Assembly: GCA_937911445.1 (NCBI GenBank)
Contig: CALDQY010000075.1
Span: forward strand, 1-5,540
From: an uncultured Rhodobiaceae bacterium
GTDB lineage: Archaea > Thermoplasmatota > Poseidoniia > Poseidoniales > Poseidoniaceae
Length of the DNA stretch: 5,540 nucleotides
Reading direction: 5' to 3'
Shown here: one piece after another, positions 1 through 5,540 of the stretch
How the letters are laid out: each line of letters starts with the position of its first letter
Position numbering within the stretch: position 1 is the stretch's first letter
Notes under the pieces: model-generated
Seen by the model: only the letters and a program-made list of their open reading frames with translations
The model's database searches: none
What the model was told of the DNA's origin: nothing
Made by a program: the position numbers and the translations under genes

Positions 1-202
1 CAAAGGGAGTGGGATTAACGGAGGTGACCAGGATGAGATTCCCTTTGGCAGAATCAAAACGTTGTTTCATACCATCCCAGCTTAGTTTCGCCATGTATTG
101 TCCATGAGGAATCAGTTCGCCAGAAGGGATGCCTAATTTCCATGCAATGGTCTCAATGGGTTCAAGTTTCGCAGCACGAGCAATCTCCAAATCACTTGCC
201 AT
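1..202 (-). CDS. fhs: formate--tetrahydrofolate ligase (10-formyl-THF synthetase), N-terminal part, cut by window edge
   Basis: This is the first 67 residues of a formyltetrahydrofolate synthetase, a cytosolic enzyme that joins formate to tetrahydrofolate using ATP and supplies 10-formyl-THF to one-carbon metabolism. I translated it by hand from the reverse strand. It starts MASDLEIARAAKLEPIETIA, followed by an IPSGELIPHGQY stretch and then LILVTSVNPTPF at residues 56-67. These match the family signature (SDIEIAQAAKxxPI, then GKLILVTAxxPTPxGEGKTT), so the window stops just before the P-loop. The rest of the enzyme, usually about 550 residues, lies outside. The start at 202 fits the family N-terminus. 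An in-frame ATG at 214 would add only MQWF, and an in-frame stop lies a short way upstream. There is no Shine-Dalgarno sequence. A weak box ATTTGATA (226-233) lies 24-31 bases before the ATG at 202 and could be a leaderless promoter. The gene follows flotillin in the same direction after an 88-base gap, so co-transcription is possible but unproven. Confidence 0.9.
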   Translation of the reverse strand, partial: MASDLEIARAAKLEPIETIAWKLGIPSGELIPHGQYMAKLSWDGMKQRFDSAKGNLILVTSVNPTPF

Positions 203-290
203 GAACCACTGCATGCCCGTTTGGCTATCAAATCAACCCCTAGAACGAGGGGGAAGCTTCCAATTTACGGAGGGTTTTAACCTAGCGGAA

Positions 291-1679
291 TCACTCTTCC
301 TTCATGGAACCGAGGTAGTCTGGTAGATCAACACCAGCCATCTTGGCTACATCATGAACAGGAGGTAGTGAGCGAATCAAGGAAGATACGAAGTTTGCAG
401 TGCTTCCACCTTCGCCACCATTGCCTGAATCCCAAACAGTGATCTTGTCGATTTGGAGGTTGGCGATGGCCTCGGTTTGTCGAGCAACAATCTCTTCGAT
501 CTTCTCAACCATGAGGAGTGTAGCTGCGGCCTTTACATCCCCACCAGCACTCGCAACAAGCTGCTTGTAACCATTCGCCTTTGCTTCAAGGACCGCCTTG
601 GTACCTTCCGCCTCAGCGTTGTATCGAGCAAGAACAGCATCCGCCTCACCCTGGGCGATGCGGCGTTGGCGCTCTGCCTCTGCTTCTGCAGCGATCTCAA
701 TCTGTGTCTTAGAAATCTCTTCTCGAACAATTTCTTCAGCACGTAGACGTTCTTGTTCAAGGTTGTATTGTGCCTTTTGGACTTCCATTTCAGCAGTACG
801 TCGAGCAACTTCTGCACGGCGCATTGCCTCTGCTTCCTTTTCTTCGAGGTCAGCTTGGTAAGCAGCAATTTCGGCACGAGAGATGTTTTCTCCTTGGACA
901 CCAGTTGCTTCTTGTTGTTGGACGTAGACACGTCGGTCGACTTCAGCAGCCTTCTGTCCCTTTTCGGACTCAGCGACGTTCTGGGCAACCTGAACTTCAC
1001 GCTCTCGGTCGGCGTTTGCCTTACCGATTGCACCATCACGCTCAGCGTTGGCAACGTCTACGAGAGCCTTGTTGACCGCACCAGCAGCAGCCTTCTTACC
1101 GATGCTGTTGATGTAGTTGGACTCGTCAGTAATATCGATGATGTTGACGTTGATGAGGTAGAGACCCAACTTGTGAAGTTCAGCACCAACGTTGTCGCGA
1201 ATGAGTTCGAGGAACGCATCACGGTCCTGGTTGATCTGCTCGATGGTCAAACTAGCGACGGTCAAACGGAGTTGACCGAGGATAATTTCTTGCGCCATTC
1301 CTTCGATATCATTCTTCGTGAGGTGGAGCAGACGCTCAGCAGCGTTGTTCATGATGAGGGGGTTTGTGCTCACACCAACCGTGAACGTCGATGGAACGTT
1401 GATACGGATGTTTTGAAGCGACAAGGCGTTATCGAGGGGAATCGAAATTGTCATTGGAATAAGTGAGATTTTCTTGTACTCTTGGATCAACGGCCATACC
1501 ATGACGGCACCACCATGGATACATCTCGAGGCTTTACCACCCCGAATTCGTCCATAGACGACGAGAATCTCGTCAGAAGCACAACGCTTGTATCGAGTTG
1601 CGACCAAAATTATTCCAAAAGCTGCAATAGCCAATACGCCAAAAACGATGAACACTGCCCAAAAACCTGCATCCGCCAT
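291..1679 (-). CDS. flotillin-like SPFH-domain membrane scaffold protein
   Basis: This 462-residue protein has flotillin (YuaG/FloT, YqiK) architecture. Residues 5-28 form one N-terminal membrane segment, followed by the basic and typical RYKRCASDEILVVYG stretch (29-43). The SPFH domain spans about 40-200. A long coiled coil rich in Ala, Glu, Arg and Gln, with repeated EAEA and AEAER patterns, spans about 205-385. The C-terminus carries the flotillin pattern: a KAAATLLMVEKIEEIV helix, then IDKITVWDSGNGGEGG, then LPPVHDVAKMAGVDLPDYL. In known systems flotillins oligomerise at the inner face of the membrane and organise microdomains; that role is inferred here. The length is slightly below Bacillus FloT (about 509). 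The ATG at 1679 immediately precedes the membrane segment and lacks a ribosome binding site. A TTAAAA box 22-28 bases upstream suggests its own leaderless promoter. The NfeD-like gene ends 59 bases upstream, the usual partner arrangement. Nothing looks broken. The function is secure at family level, while the specific subfamily is not. Confidence 0.93.
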   Translation of the reverse strand: MADAGFWAVFIVFGVLAIAAFGIILVATRYKRCASDEILVVYGRIRGGKASRCIHGGAVMVWPLIQEYKKISLIPMTISIPLDNALSLQNIRINVPSTFTVGVSTNPLIMNNAAERLLHLTKNDIEGMAQEIILGQLRLTVASLTIEQINQDRDAFLELIRDNVGAELHKLGLYLINVNIIDITDESNYINSIGKKAAAGAVNKALVDVANAERDGAIGKANADREREVQVAQNVAESEKGQKAAEVDRRVYVQQQEATGVQGENISRAEIAAYQADLEEKEAEAMRRAEVARRTAEMEVQKAQYNLEQERLRAEEIVREEISKTQIEIAAEAEAERQRRIAQGEADAVLARYNAEAEGTKAVLEAKANGYKQLVASAGGDVKAAATLLMVEKIEEIVARQTEAIANLQIDKITVWDSGNGGEGGSTANFVSSLIRSLPPVHDVAKMAGVDLPDYLGSMKEE

Positions 1680-1738
1680 GGTGCAAAGTAGAGTTGGACG
1701 TTTTTAATCACTTTGCCTGCACTCTATTTAGATGAGTC
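1680..1738 (-). promoter_or_regulatory. possible leaderless promoter for flotillin
   Basis: The 59-base gap between the NfeD-like stop and the flotillin ATG contains TTAAAAA (reverse strand of 1701-1707), placed 22-28 bases before the start codon. That is the spacing expected of an archaeal TATA box if transcription begins at or next to the ATG. A second A/T patch (CTAAATAG, around 1725-1733) lies further upstream. No Shine-Dalgarno sequence is present. This is a motif reading by eye; the box is common in A/T-rich gaps. Confidence 0.35.
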
Positions 1739-2359
1739 TCACTCTTCGGACGAGCCGTCTTCAAGTGGTACGACAATCATGGTCGATCCGATGACGTCGA
1801 CAACTCGGATGAATTCGCCGGATGGAATCAGCAATGACTTATCCTGCGCTCTTGCAAGAAGAGTCTTGAGTGTTCCATCGACAGGGACTTGGATTTCTCC
1901 AGTTTCATTCGGTTTGATGCGAGAATAAACCTGTCCACGCTGCCCAATAGCATCGTTGTAATTGACTGTACCATCTGCTTGCAGCTGATTAATACCGTAC
2001 ATCATTTTACCCATTCCGTACATACCCGCTGCAGCACCAACGCCTCCTGCTAACACGGCAACGACGTCGCTTCCTGTCGCAGAAAGACCGAACATTCCTG
2101 TGAGGCCGAACATCATGACCGCTACAGACAATCCTTGAATGCTCAAAATTTCGAACGCTCCTCCGCCTCCTGCGTCAATATCCAATCCGATGGCGTCGGT
2201 TACACCGCCCAAGACGTCGCCAACCATCATCAGAAGCATCATGATGAAGAAGAGGATTCCACCAAGGACAGCACAACTCACAAAGATGATCTCCATAAGT
2301 GAAGGTGCCTCGATTCCAACAAACTCAGTTATCATCTCAAACAAGGTCATGGATATCAT
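1739..2359 (-). CDS. NfeD-like (YuaF/YqiJ-type) membrane protein, flotillin partner
   Basis: This is a protein of about 206 residues with three likely membrane segments and a soluble C-terminal domain. Residue numbers count from the ATG at 2359. The membrane segments lie at about 21-46 (LMEIIFVSCAVLGGILFFIM), 74-92 (LSIQGLSVAVMMFGLTGMFG) and 98-120. Residues 133-199 look like the NfeD OB fold: AIGQRGQVYSRIKPNETGEI, then SLLIPSGEFIRVVDVIGSTMIVVPLE, matching the family's G-x-A...P-x-G...G-x-x-V-x-V-v-x-v...l-x-V pattern. NfeD1b/YuaF proteins are typically encoded beside flotillins and act with them in membrane domains, which agrees with flotillin 59 bases downstream. The FGLTGMFG segment resembles the membrane part of YuaF/YqiJ. 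The start is uncertain: TTG 2362, ATG 2359 and ATG 2350 are all in frame with no clear ribosome site. The upstream small gene ends 13 bases before 2359, so translation may be coupled. Confidence 0.82.
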   Translation of the reverse strand: MISMTLFEMITEFVGIEAPSLMEIIFVSCAVLGGILFFIMMLLMMVGDVLGGVTDAIGLDIDAGGGGAFEILSIQGLSVAVMMFGLTGMFGLSATGSDVVAVLAGGVGAAAGMYGMGKMMYGINQLQADGTVNYNDAIGQRGQVYSRIKPNETGEIQVPVDGTLKTLLARAQDKSLLIPSGEFIRVVDVIGSTMIVVPLEDGSSEE

Positions 2360-2372
2360 CAACCGATAGTCG

Positions 2373-2624
2373 TTAATTGTCTTTTCCTGCCATTTGGCGC
2401 AATTTGTAGCGTTCTATTGCGACAATAATCGACAACGAGAGACCAGAAAACAGTGCTGAGACGATGTTTGGCATACCTGCCGCCCACATCAACAACCACA
2501 CCCAAAGGGGTAGAAACAACATCAGAGTACGGCGAATGAACGGCCAGAATCCTCCGAACAATTCCTCTGAACCCTCGTCGAGAGCGCGAATTGTTGTAAC
2601 AGTTCCCGGGTCAACTGGTATCAT
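2373..2624 (-). CDS. small two-helix membrane protein of unknown function
   Basis: This 83-residue protein is not recognised. Residues 1-30 form a polar, acidic N-terminal tail (with EGSEELFGGF). Two hydrophobic helices follow, at about 31-50 (RRTLMLFLPLWVWLLMWAAG) and 52-71, and the protein ends in a basic tail (ERYKLRQMAGKDN). The double Arg before helix 1 and the basic C-terminus are consistent with both ends facing the cytoplasm. The gene sits in a tight same-strand cluster: 16 bases after the preceding small membrane gene and about 13 bases before the NfeD-like gene. Placement suggests a partner of the NfeD/flotillin module, but no sequence motif proves that. It is most likely a real gene, because the reading frame fits the gap exactly and the opposite strand offers nothing better. 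Confidence 0.75.
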   Translation of the reverse strand: MIPVDPGTVTTIRALDEGSEELFGGFWPFIRRTLMLFLPLWVWLLMWAAGMPNIVSALFSGLSLSIIVAIERYKLRQMAGKDN

Positions 2625-2640
2625 AGTGTTCGCCCAACGT

Positions 2641-2943
2641 TCACACGGCAGCGAGCAAGAAGATCAACGAAACGACCCATAGGCCAATGCCGAATCCGAC
2701 ACCTTTGCCTTGACCCTTGATGGCATCGTCGTGAACTTCACGGCTCATCTTGAGTGGGTTGAGCAAGAGGTCACGCTGTTCTTGCCTGAAAACAATCAAT
2801 GCGAGCATAAATGCAGCAGCGGCACCACCGCCAAAGAGGGTTGTAATCCAACCTTCGACCTCACCTACAAGTTTGATCGAGAGAAACACTTGCGTAATTG
2901 CAAACATCATCCAGAGAAAAGACCCACGTTCTGCTGCGGCCAT
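2641..2943 (-). CDS. small three-helix membrane protein of unknown function
   Basis: I do not recognise this 100-residue protein. From the ATG at 2943 it has a short tail (MAAAERGSF) and membrane helices at about 9-27, 32-52 (WITTLFGGGAAAAFMLALIV) and 80-99 (GVGFGIGLWVVSLIFLLAAV). A charged cytoplasm-like loop lies between the last two (RQEQRDLL, SREVHDDAIKGQGK). A TTG at 3003 would add 20 residues containing three Cys (KCRPC and GRCP). I prefer the ATG because the TTG falls on the edge of the A/T box that looks like the promoter. This is the first gene of the minus-strand cluster leading to NfeD-like and flotillin, with 16 bases to the next gene. Its role is inferred only from that neighbourhood. 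Conservation in related genomes would settle the start. Confidence 0.72.
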   Translation of the reverse strand: MAAAERGSFLWMMFAITQVFLSIKLVGEVEGWITTLFGGGAAAAFMLALIVFRQEQRDLLLNPLKMSREVHDDAIKGQGKGVGFGIGLWVVSLIFLLAAV

Positions 2944-3049
2944 GATGATTGGACAACGGCCTTCTTTTTGAATACATGGCCTGCATTTTCTATTTTTATC
3001 CAAGATGCTGTAAGCAGACGTTCATGAACAATGACTACACAGAAAGGCT
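2944..3049. promoter_or_regulatory. divergent promoter region between the membrane-protein cluster and aroE
   Basis: This 106-base spacer separates the two divergent transcription units. Its clearest element is the A/T box TATTTTTAT (2991-2999), read as ATAAAAATA on the minus strand. For the minus-strand cluster it would place a start about 26 bases away near 2969, giving a leader of roughly 26 bases before the ATG at 2943. For aroE it would place a start near 3022, with a similar leader. The perfect palindrome GTTCATGAAC (3020-3029) lies at the predicted aroE start and could be an operator. All of this is by eye. Confidence 0.4.
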
Positions 3050-4045
3050 ATGTTCGGTCTGAGATACGCTGCCGGCGGCTCTCCAATCGATCATTCTCTC
3101 TCACCCGTTTTGTTTGACCTCGTTCTTGCCCACCTACGTTCACAAGGACGTTTCTCTGAACTTGACGTGTCTTCCATCGCCATCTTGGAGGCAGACCACA
3201 TCGACGAAGTTCTCGGGTGGGCGTACATTGAACACGATAAGCACCAACCCATTTGGAAGCCAGCCAAACAAAAGCTAAGATCGCTCCAAACACATCTCAT
3301 GAGCGAAGCAATGGATGTGATTGAACTTGAAGCAGATGCAAGGTTCCTTCCAAGACTCCAGCCTAGTGCACGACGAATTAAGAATGCTCAAATCCCTGAG
3401 CAATCCTCTTCGAATGAGGTATGGATCAACCTCACTTCGCCGCTCAAGCATCAGATACAGAGTATGGTGTTCACGCCCATTGATGAGGCATTGGATATCC
3501 TTTCAGTAAATGCTCTTCGCTACGATGGGCAAGGGTGGTATTGTGCTACGACCGATGGGGAAGGTGTCGTCCATGTGGCTTCGCAATTCGGTATCGATGC
3601 AGCGAACGGGGCTACTCTAGGCGTCAATGGCGGAGGTGGAGCCGCTCGCTCCATTGCGTCGGCATGGATCAAGCATGGGGGACGTATCGTTTCAATCGGA
3701 GGAAAGCGACAACTTCCCGCAACCCTTGTGAATGCAAGGTCAACCGATGAGGTCGTTTTTGATTTGATCATCGATACCGAGGGATCGCTCGAGCAAGTTA
3801 TGGCTGGAACCGTTCAATTGAATCCAGTTTATTCTCCACTCCGTGGTTCAATCGATGAACGGATGGAGTATCTCTCAAAAGTCAATGACACCATTGATGG
3901 ACGATGGATGCTTGCAGCTCAACATCTCGAATGTTGGCGCAGTTTGTGGACGCCTCATTTCTCAGACCATCTTCCGACCCTTGAACAACTGCTGACATGG
4001 TTGGTCGTTGTTGAATTTAAATTGGAACAAAATCGACGCAATTGA
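3050..4045 (+). CDS. aroE: shikimate dehydrogenase-like protein with enlarged N-terminal domain
   Basis: This 331-residue protein is an AroE homologue. AroE reduces 3-dehydroshikimate to shikimate with NADPH in aromatic amino acid synthesis, in the cytosol. Visible motifs are GSPIDHSLSP (10-19, shikimate binding), NLTSPLK (127-133, with catalytic-type Lys133), NALRYDG then TTDGEG (Asp169, partner of the Lys), and the nucleotide-binding loop LGVNGGGGAARS (190-201). The C-terminal GRWMLAAQHLECW includes Gln291. Two things are odd. About 107 residues separate the first two motifs, where roughly 45 are usual, so the substrate domain is longer by about 60 residues (within about 55-125). The usual cofactor motif N-R-T reads GGKR here, and the NATP/NATS motif reads IDTEGS. 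NADPH use is therefore less certain, although the catalytic Lys and Asp remain. The ATG at 3050 is the first after an in-frame TGA at 3032. The next gene starts only 13 or 37 bases downstream, so the pair may share a transcript. Confidence 0.85.
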   Translation: MFGLRYAAGGSPIDHSLSPVLFDLVLAHLRSQGRFSELDVSSIAILEADHIDEVLGWAYIEHDKHQPIWKPAKQKLRSLQTHLMSEAMDVIELEADARFLPRLQPSARRIKNAQIPEQSSSNEVWINLTSPLKHQIQSMVFTPIDEALDILSVNALRYDGQGWYCATTDGEGVVHVASQFGIDAANGATLGVNGGGGAARSIASAWIKHGGRIVSIGGKRQLPATLVNARSTDEVVFDLIIDTEGSLEQVMAGTVQLNPVYSPLRGSIDERMEYLSKVNDTIDGRWMLAAQHLECWRSLWTPHFSDHLPTLEQLLTWLVVVEFKLEQNRRN

Positions 4046-4058
4046 ATGCAACAATCAA

Positions 4059-5540
4059 ATGTCTCAACGAGAACCGACCTGCATGAGAGAGAGAGCGCTA
4101 GCCCTCATATGTTTGCTTCTTCTCTCAACAGTTTCTAATTCTGCAGCAGCTCCTGAAGAAGATCAAAACTTCCAACCATCACACACTGGGGTAGATTTCC
4201 CAGTAGGTTACGTCGACTTCGCTCAGCAAGGTGGTGCCTTTGAAGAGGAACACCGATTGGTCTATCCAGCACTCAACAGCGGCGAAGGGCAAGAGATGGC
4301 TGGAAATGGACCGTTTCCTTGGGTGTTGCTGCTCATTGATGAAAACGAATCCCCTGATAACTACATGCTCATTTCAACACGTATTGCTCAGCGTGGCACC
4401 ATGGTCTACATCCACACAGAATTGGATTCAGATACGACTCCAAGTTGGCAGAGTCTTGCCGACACCGTCCTCAACGTTCAATCTTGGATGAGCGATGCGA
4501 ACAACTCCAACGATGTGGTCCTTGGAATGTTTGGGTCCGTCGATGAGAACCACTGGGGGCTCATCGGGCATGGACGTGGGGCAACATGGGCCACCAACGT
4601 TTACATCAATTGGGATTTTCTAGCATCTAATCCTCAACTTCAACCTCCTCGTGCGATGGTAGGGCTAGCGATGCAAGTCGATCAAGTCCAAGATCCAATG
4701 ATTATCGAAGGAGCGAGTCCAAACATAGCATTGTACATAACCGGAAGCGCTGATGAAGTAGCACCTGCAACCGAAAACGTCATTCCCGTTTTAGAAAACA
4801 TCGATGGATTGGCCTGGCAAATCCTCTACTCGCTGGGAGCTAACCACTACCAGTATCAGGATAGTTCATCAGTCTTGGAAGATTTCAACGATGGTGATGC
4901 TTCGTTAACACAAGAGGAACAAATCGATCATGCCATGGAGCACATTTTGCCCTACTTCGATTTGACGTTGCGTGGTGACCATTCGAAATTCAGAGAGGCG
5001 TTCAATCGAGAAAATAATCTCTACTCATCCTCGGATTCGAATGGATACGTGGACGAGTTGTTGGATGATGCTAAACTGATTCGTATCTCCAACGTCACGA
5101 GCCTCGATGGGACGGTTTTTGGGCCACAGGATGATGGAACTTTTGAAGCACTATGGTCCATGAGAAACGGGGATGTGTATGCTGATTTACCCTCTGTGTG
5201 GACCGTCGAGGCTCATTGCCTCCTCGACAATATGACCGAGTATCAAGCAACGATTTCCAATGACAACGTTTTCTGTACAGTGCCAATGGAAGGAATTTCC
5301 CCTGGTCAGCATGAGTTGAGATTGGTCGTTGCCGTTGAGGGTGGAACAGGATTTGCAAGTTTCGATTTTACTCGGACAAACGACCCAATCGAATTCGAAG
5401 TTCCGTTGCCTGAACTTCTGGTCCCACAACGTGGGTCCGTCGTTCTCAATGTGTCGGACATTGCCAACGATCCAGATGGACAGATTATACGCATCATGGG
5501 TCTAACACTTCTCGAAAACGAGTCGCACTTTTCGGCTGTC
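4059..5540 (+). CDS. secreted protein: inactive-looking alpha/beta-hydrolase domain plus Ig/cadherin-like region, 3' end outside window
   Basis: I traced this frame by hand; it is open to the last base. Residue numbers count from the ATG at 4083. An upstream in-frame ATG at 4059 adds eight residues and is equally possible. A signal peptide covers residues 1-23 (MRERALALICLLLLSTVSNS, likely cut after AAA). Residues about 40-300 resemble the dienelactone hydrolase/PET-hydrolase type of alpha/beta hydrolase. The strand-turn-helix LIGHGRGATWATN (160-172) sits where the nucleophile elbow G-H-S-x-G belongs. GSADEVAP (221-228, Asp224) and LGANHYQYQD (251-260, His255) sit where the acid and histidine belong, and a typical DGDASLTQEEQ helix follows. 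The serine is Gly164, and the oxyanion HG motif reads LLIDENES, so catalysis is doubtful. Residues about 335-450 look like a beta-sandwich with Cys379 and Cys398 as a possible disulfide. NVSDIANDPDGQ (456-467) resembles cadherin-like repeats. Six N-x-S/T sequons fit a glycosylated surface or exported protein. Function is unknown. Confidence 0.8.
   Translation, partial: MSQREPTCMRERALALICLLLLSTVSNSAAAPEEDQNFQPSHTGVDFPVGYVDFAQQGGAFEEEHRLVYPALNSGEGQEMAGNGPFPWVLLLIDENESPDNYMLISTRIAQRGTMVYIHTELDSDTTPSWQSLADTVLNVQSWMSDANNSNDVVLGMFGSVDENHWGLIGHGRGATWATNVYINWDFLASNPQLQPPRAMVGLAMQVDQVQDPMIIEGASPNIALYITGSADEVAPATENVIPVLENIDGLAWQILYSLGANHYQYQDSSSVLEDFNDGDASLTQEEQIDHAMEHILPYFDLTLRGDHSKFREAFNRENNLYSSSDSNGYVDELLDDAKLIRISNVTSLDGTVFGPQDDGTFEALWSMRNGDVYADLPSVWTVEAHCLLDNMTEYQATISNDNVFCTVPMEGISPGQHELRLVVAVEGGTGFASFDFTRTNDPIEFEVPLPELLVPQRGSVVLNVSDIANDPDGQIIRIMGLTLLENESHFSAV
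4085..4095 (+). repeat. short GA dinucleotide run at the start of the secreted-protein gene
   Basis: Five GA units plus a G overlap the ATG at 4083 and encode the basic n-region of the signal peptide. A change of one unit would shift the frame. The tract is short for phase variation, so I list it only as a visible simple repeat. Confidence 0.6.

Noticed and set aside
215..290. Possible terminator or operator around AGGGTTTTAACCT in the flotillin-fhs gap
   Set aside because: The symmetry is imperfect and there is no stable stem or T-run on the minus strand. It may equally be a weak TATA-like box (TTAAAA).
129..326. 65-codon plus-strand open frame near the left edge
   Set aside because: It is antisense to the fhs N-terminus, which has clear family motifs, and it overlaps the flotillin end.
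533..1054. 173-codon open frame on the minus strand within flotillin
   Set aside because: It is a frame-shifted reading of the flotillin coiled coil, giving Arg/Lys/Ser/Leu-rich sequence with no family resemblance.
753..1466. 237-codon open frame on the plus strand opposite flotillin
   Set aside because: It lies fully antisense to a well-supported flotillin gene. The long openness follows from the Ala/Glu/Arg-rich coiled-coil codons, and its protein is low-complexity Ser/Leu/Val/Asp with no motif.
2938..2981. Inverted repeat GGCCATG (2938-2944) / CATGGCC (2975-2981) that could hide the start codon at 2943 in an mRNA hairpin
   Set aside because: Seven base pairs with a 30-base loop is expected by chance in a spacer this long, and the predicted transcript start near 2969 would leave out the upstream arm.
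4046..4136. ATG immediately after the aroE stop as a gene start
   Set aside because: Its frame reaches TAA within about 30 codons. The secreted protein is in a different frame, starting at 4059 or 4083.
5095..5497. Three overlapping minus-strand open frames at the right end
   Set aside because: They are shadows of the secreted-protein gene on the plus strand, which shows a signal peptide and domain motifs.

Overview
The window is densely coded, with no tRNA, rRNA, CRISPR array or insertion sequence that I can see. It probably comes from an uncultured archaeon, and a marine Poseidoniales-like (Marine Group II) euryarchaeon is my best guess. The reasons are indirect. Start codons lack convincing Shine-Dalgarno sequences, and an A/T-rich TATA-like box sits about 25 bases before the flotillin start, as in leaderless archaeal transcription. 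The secreted multidomain protein carries several N-glycosylation sequons. A bacterium is not excluded, because no decisive lineage marker is present.

Minus strand, about 2943 down to 1: five genes read in the same direction. They are two small unrecognised membrane proteins (100 and 83 aa), an NfeD/YuaF-like membrane protein with a C-terminal OB-fold domain, a flotillin (SPFH) protein with a long Ala/Glu/Arg coiled coil, and the N-terminus of formate--tetrahydrofolate ligase (fhs), cut by the window edge. NfeD-like plus flotillin is a well-known pair (yuaF-yuaG in Bacillus, yqiJ-yqiK in E. coli) that forms membrane microdomains. The two small membrane proteins just upstream, 16 and about 13 bases from their neighbours, are plausible new partners. 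Fhs belongs to one-carbon metabolism and may simply be next door.

Plus strand, 3050 to the window end: a divergently transcribed shikimate dehydrogenase-like gene (aroE) has an N-terminal domain about 60 residues longer than usual and degenerate cofactor motifs. It is followed almost immediately by a secreted protein still open at base 5540. That protein has a signal peptide, an alpha/beta-hydrolase domain whose nucleophile serine appears to be glycine while the Asp and His remain, and Ig/cadherin-like sequence after it.

The divergent spacer (2944-3049) holds an A/T box that could serve either direction and a 10-base palindrome. The most interesting points are the extended flotillin module, the apparent pseudo-hydrolase and the enlarged AroE.
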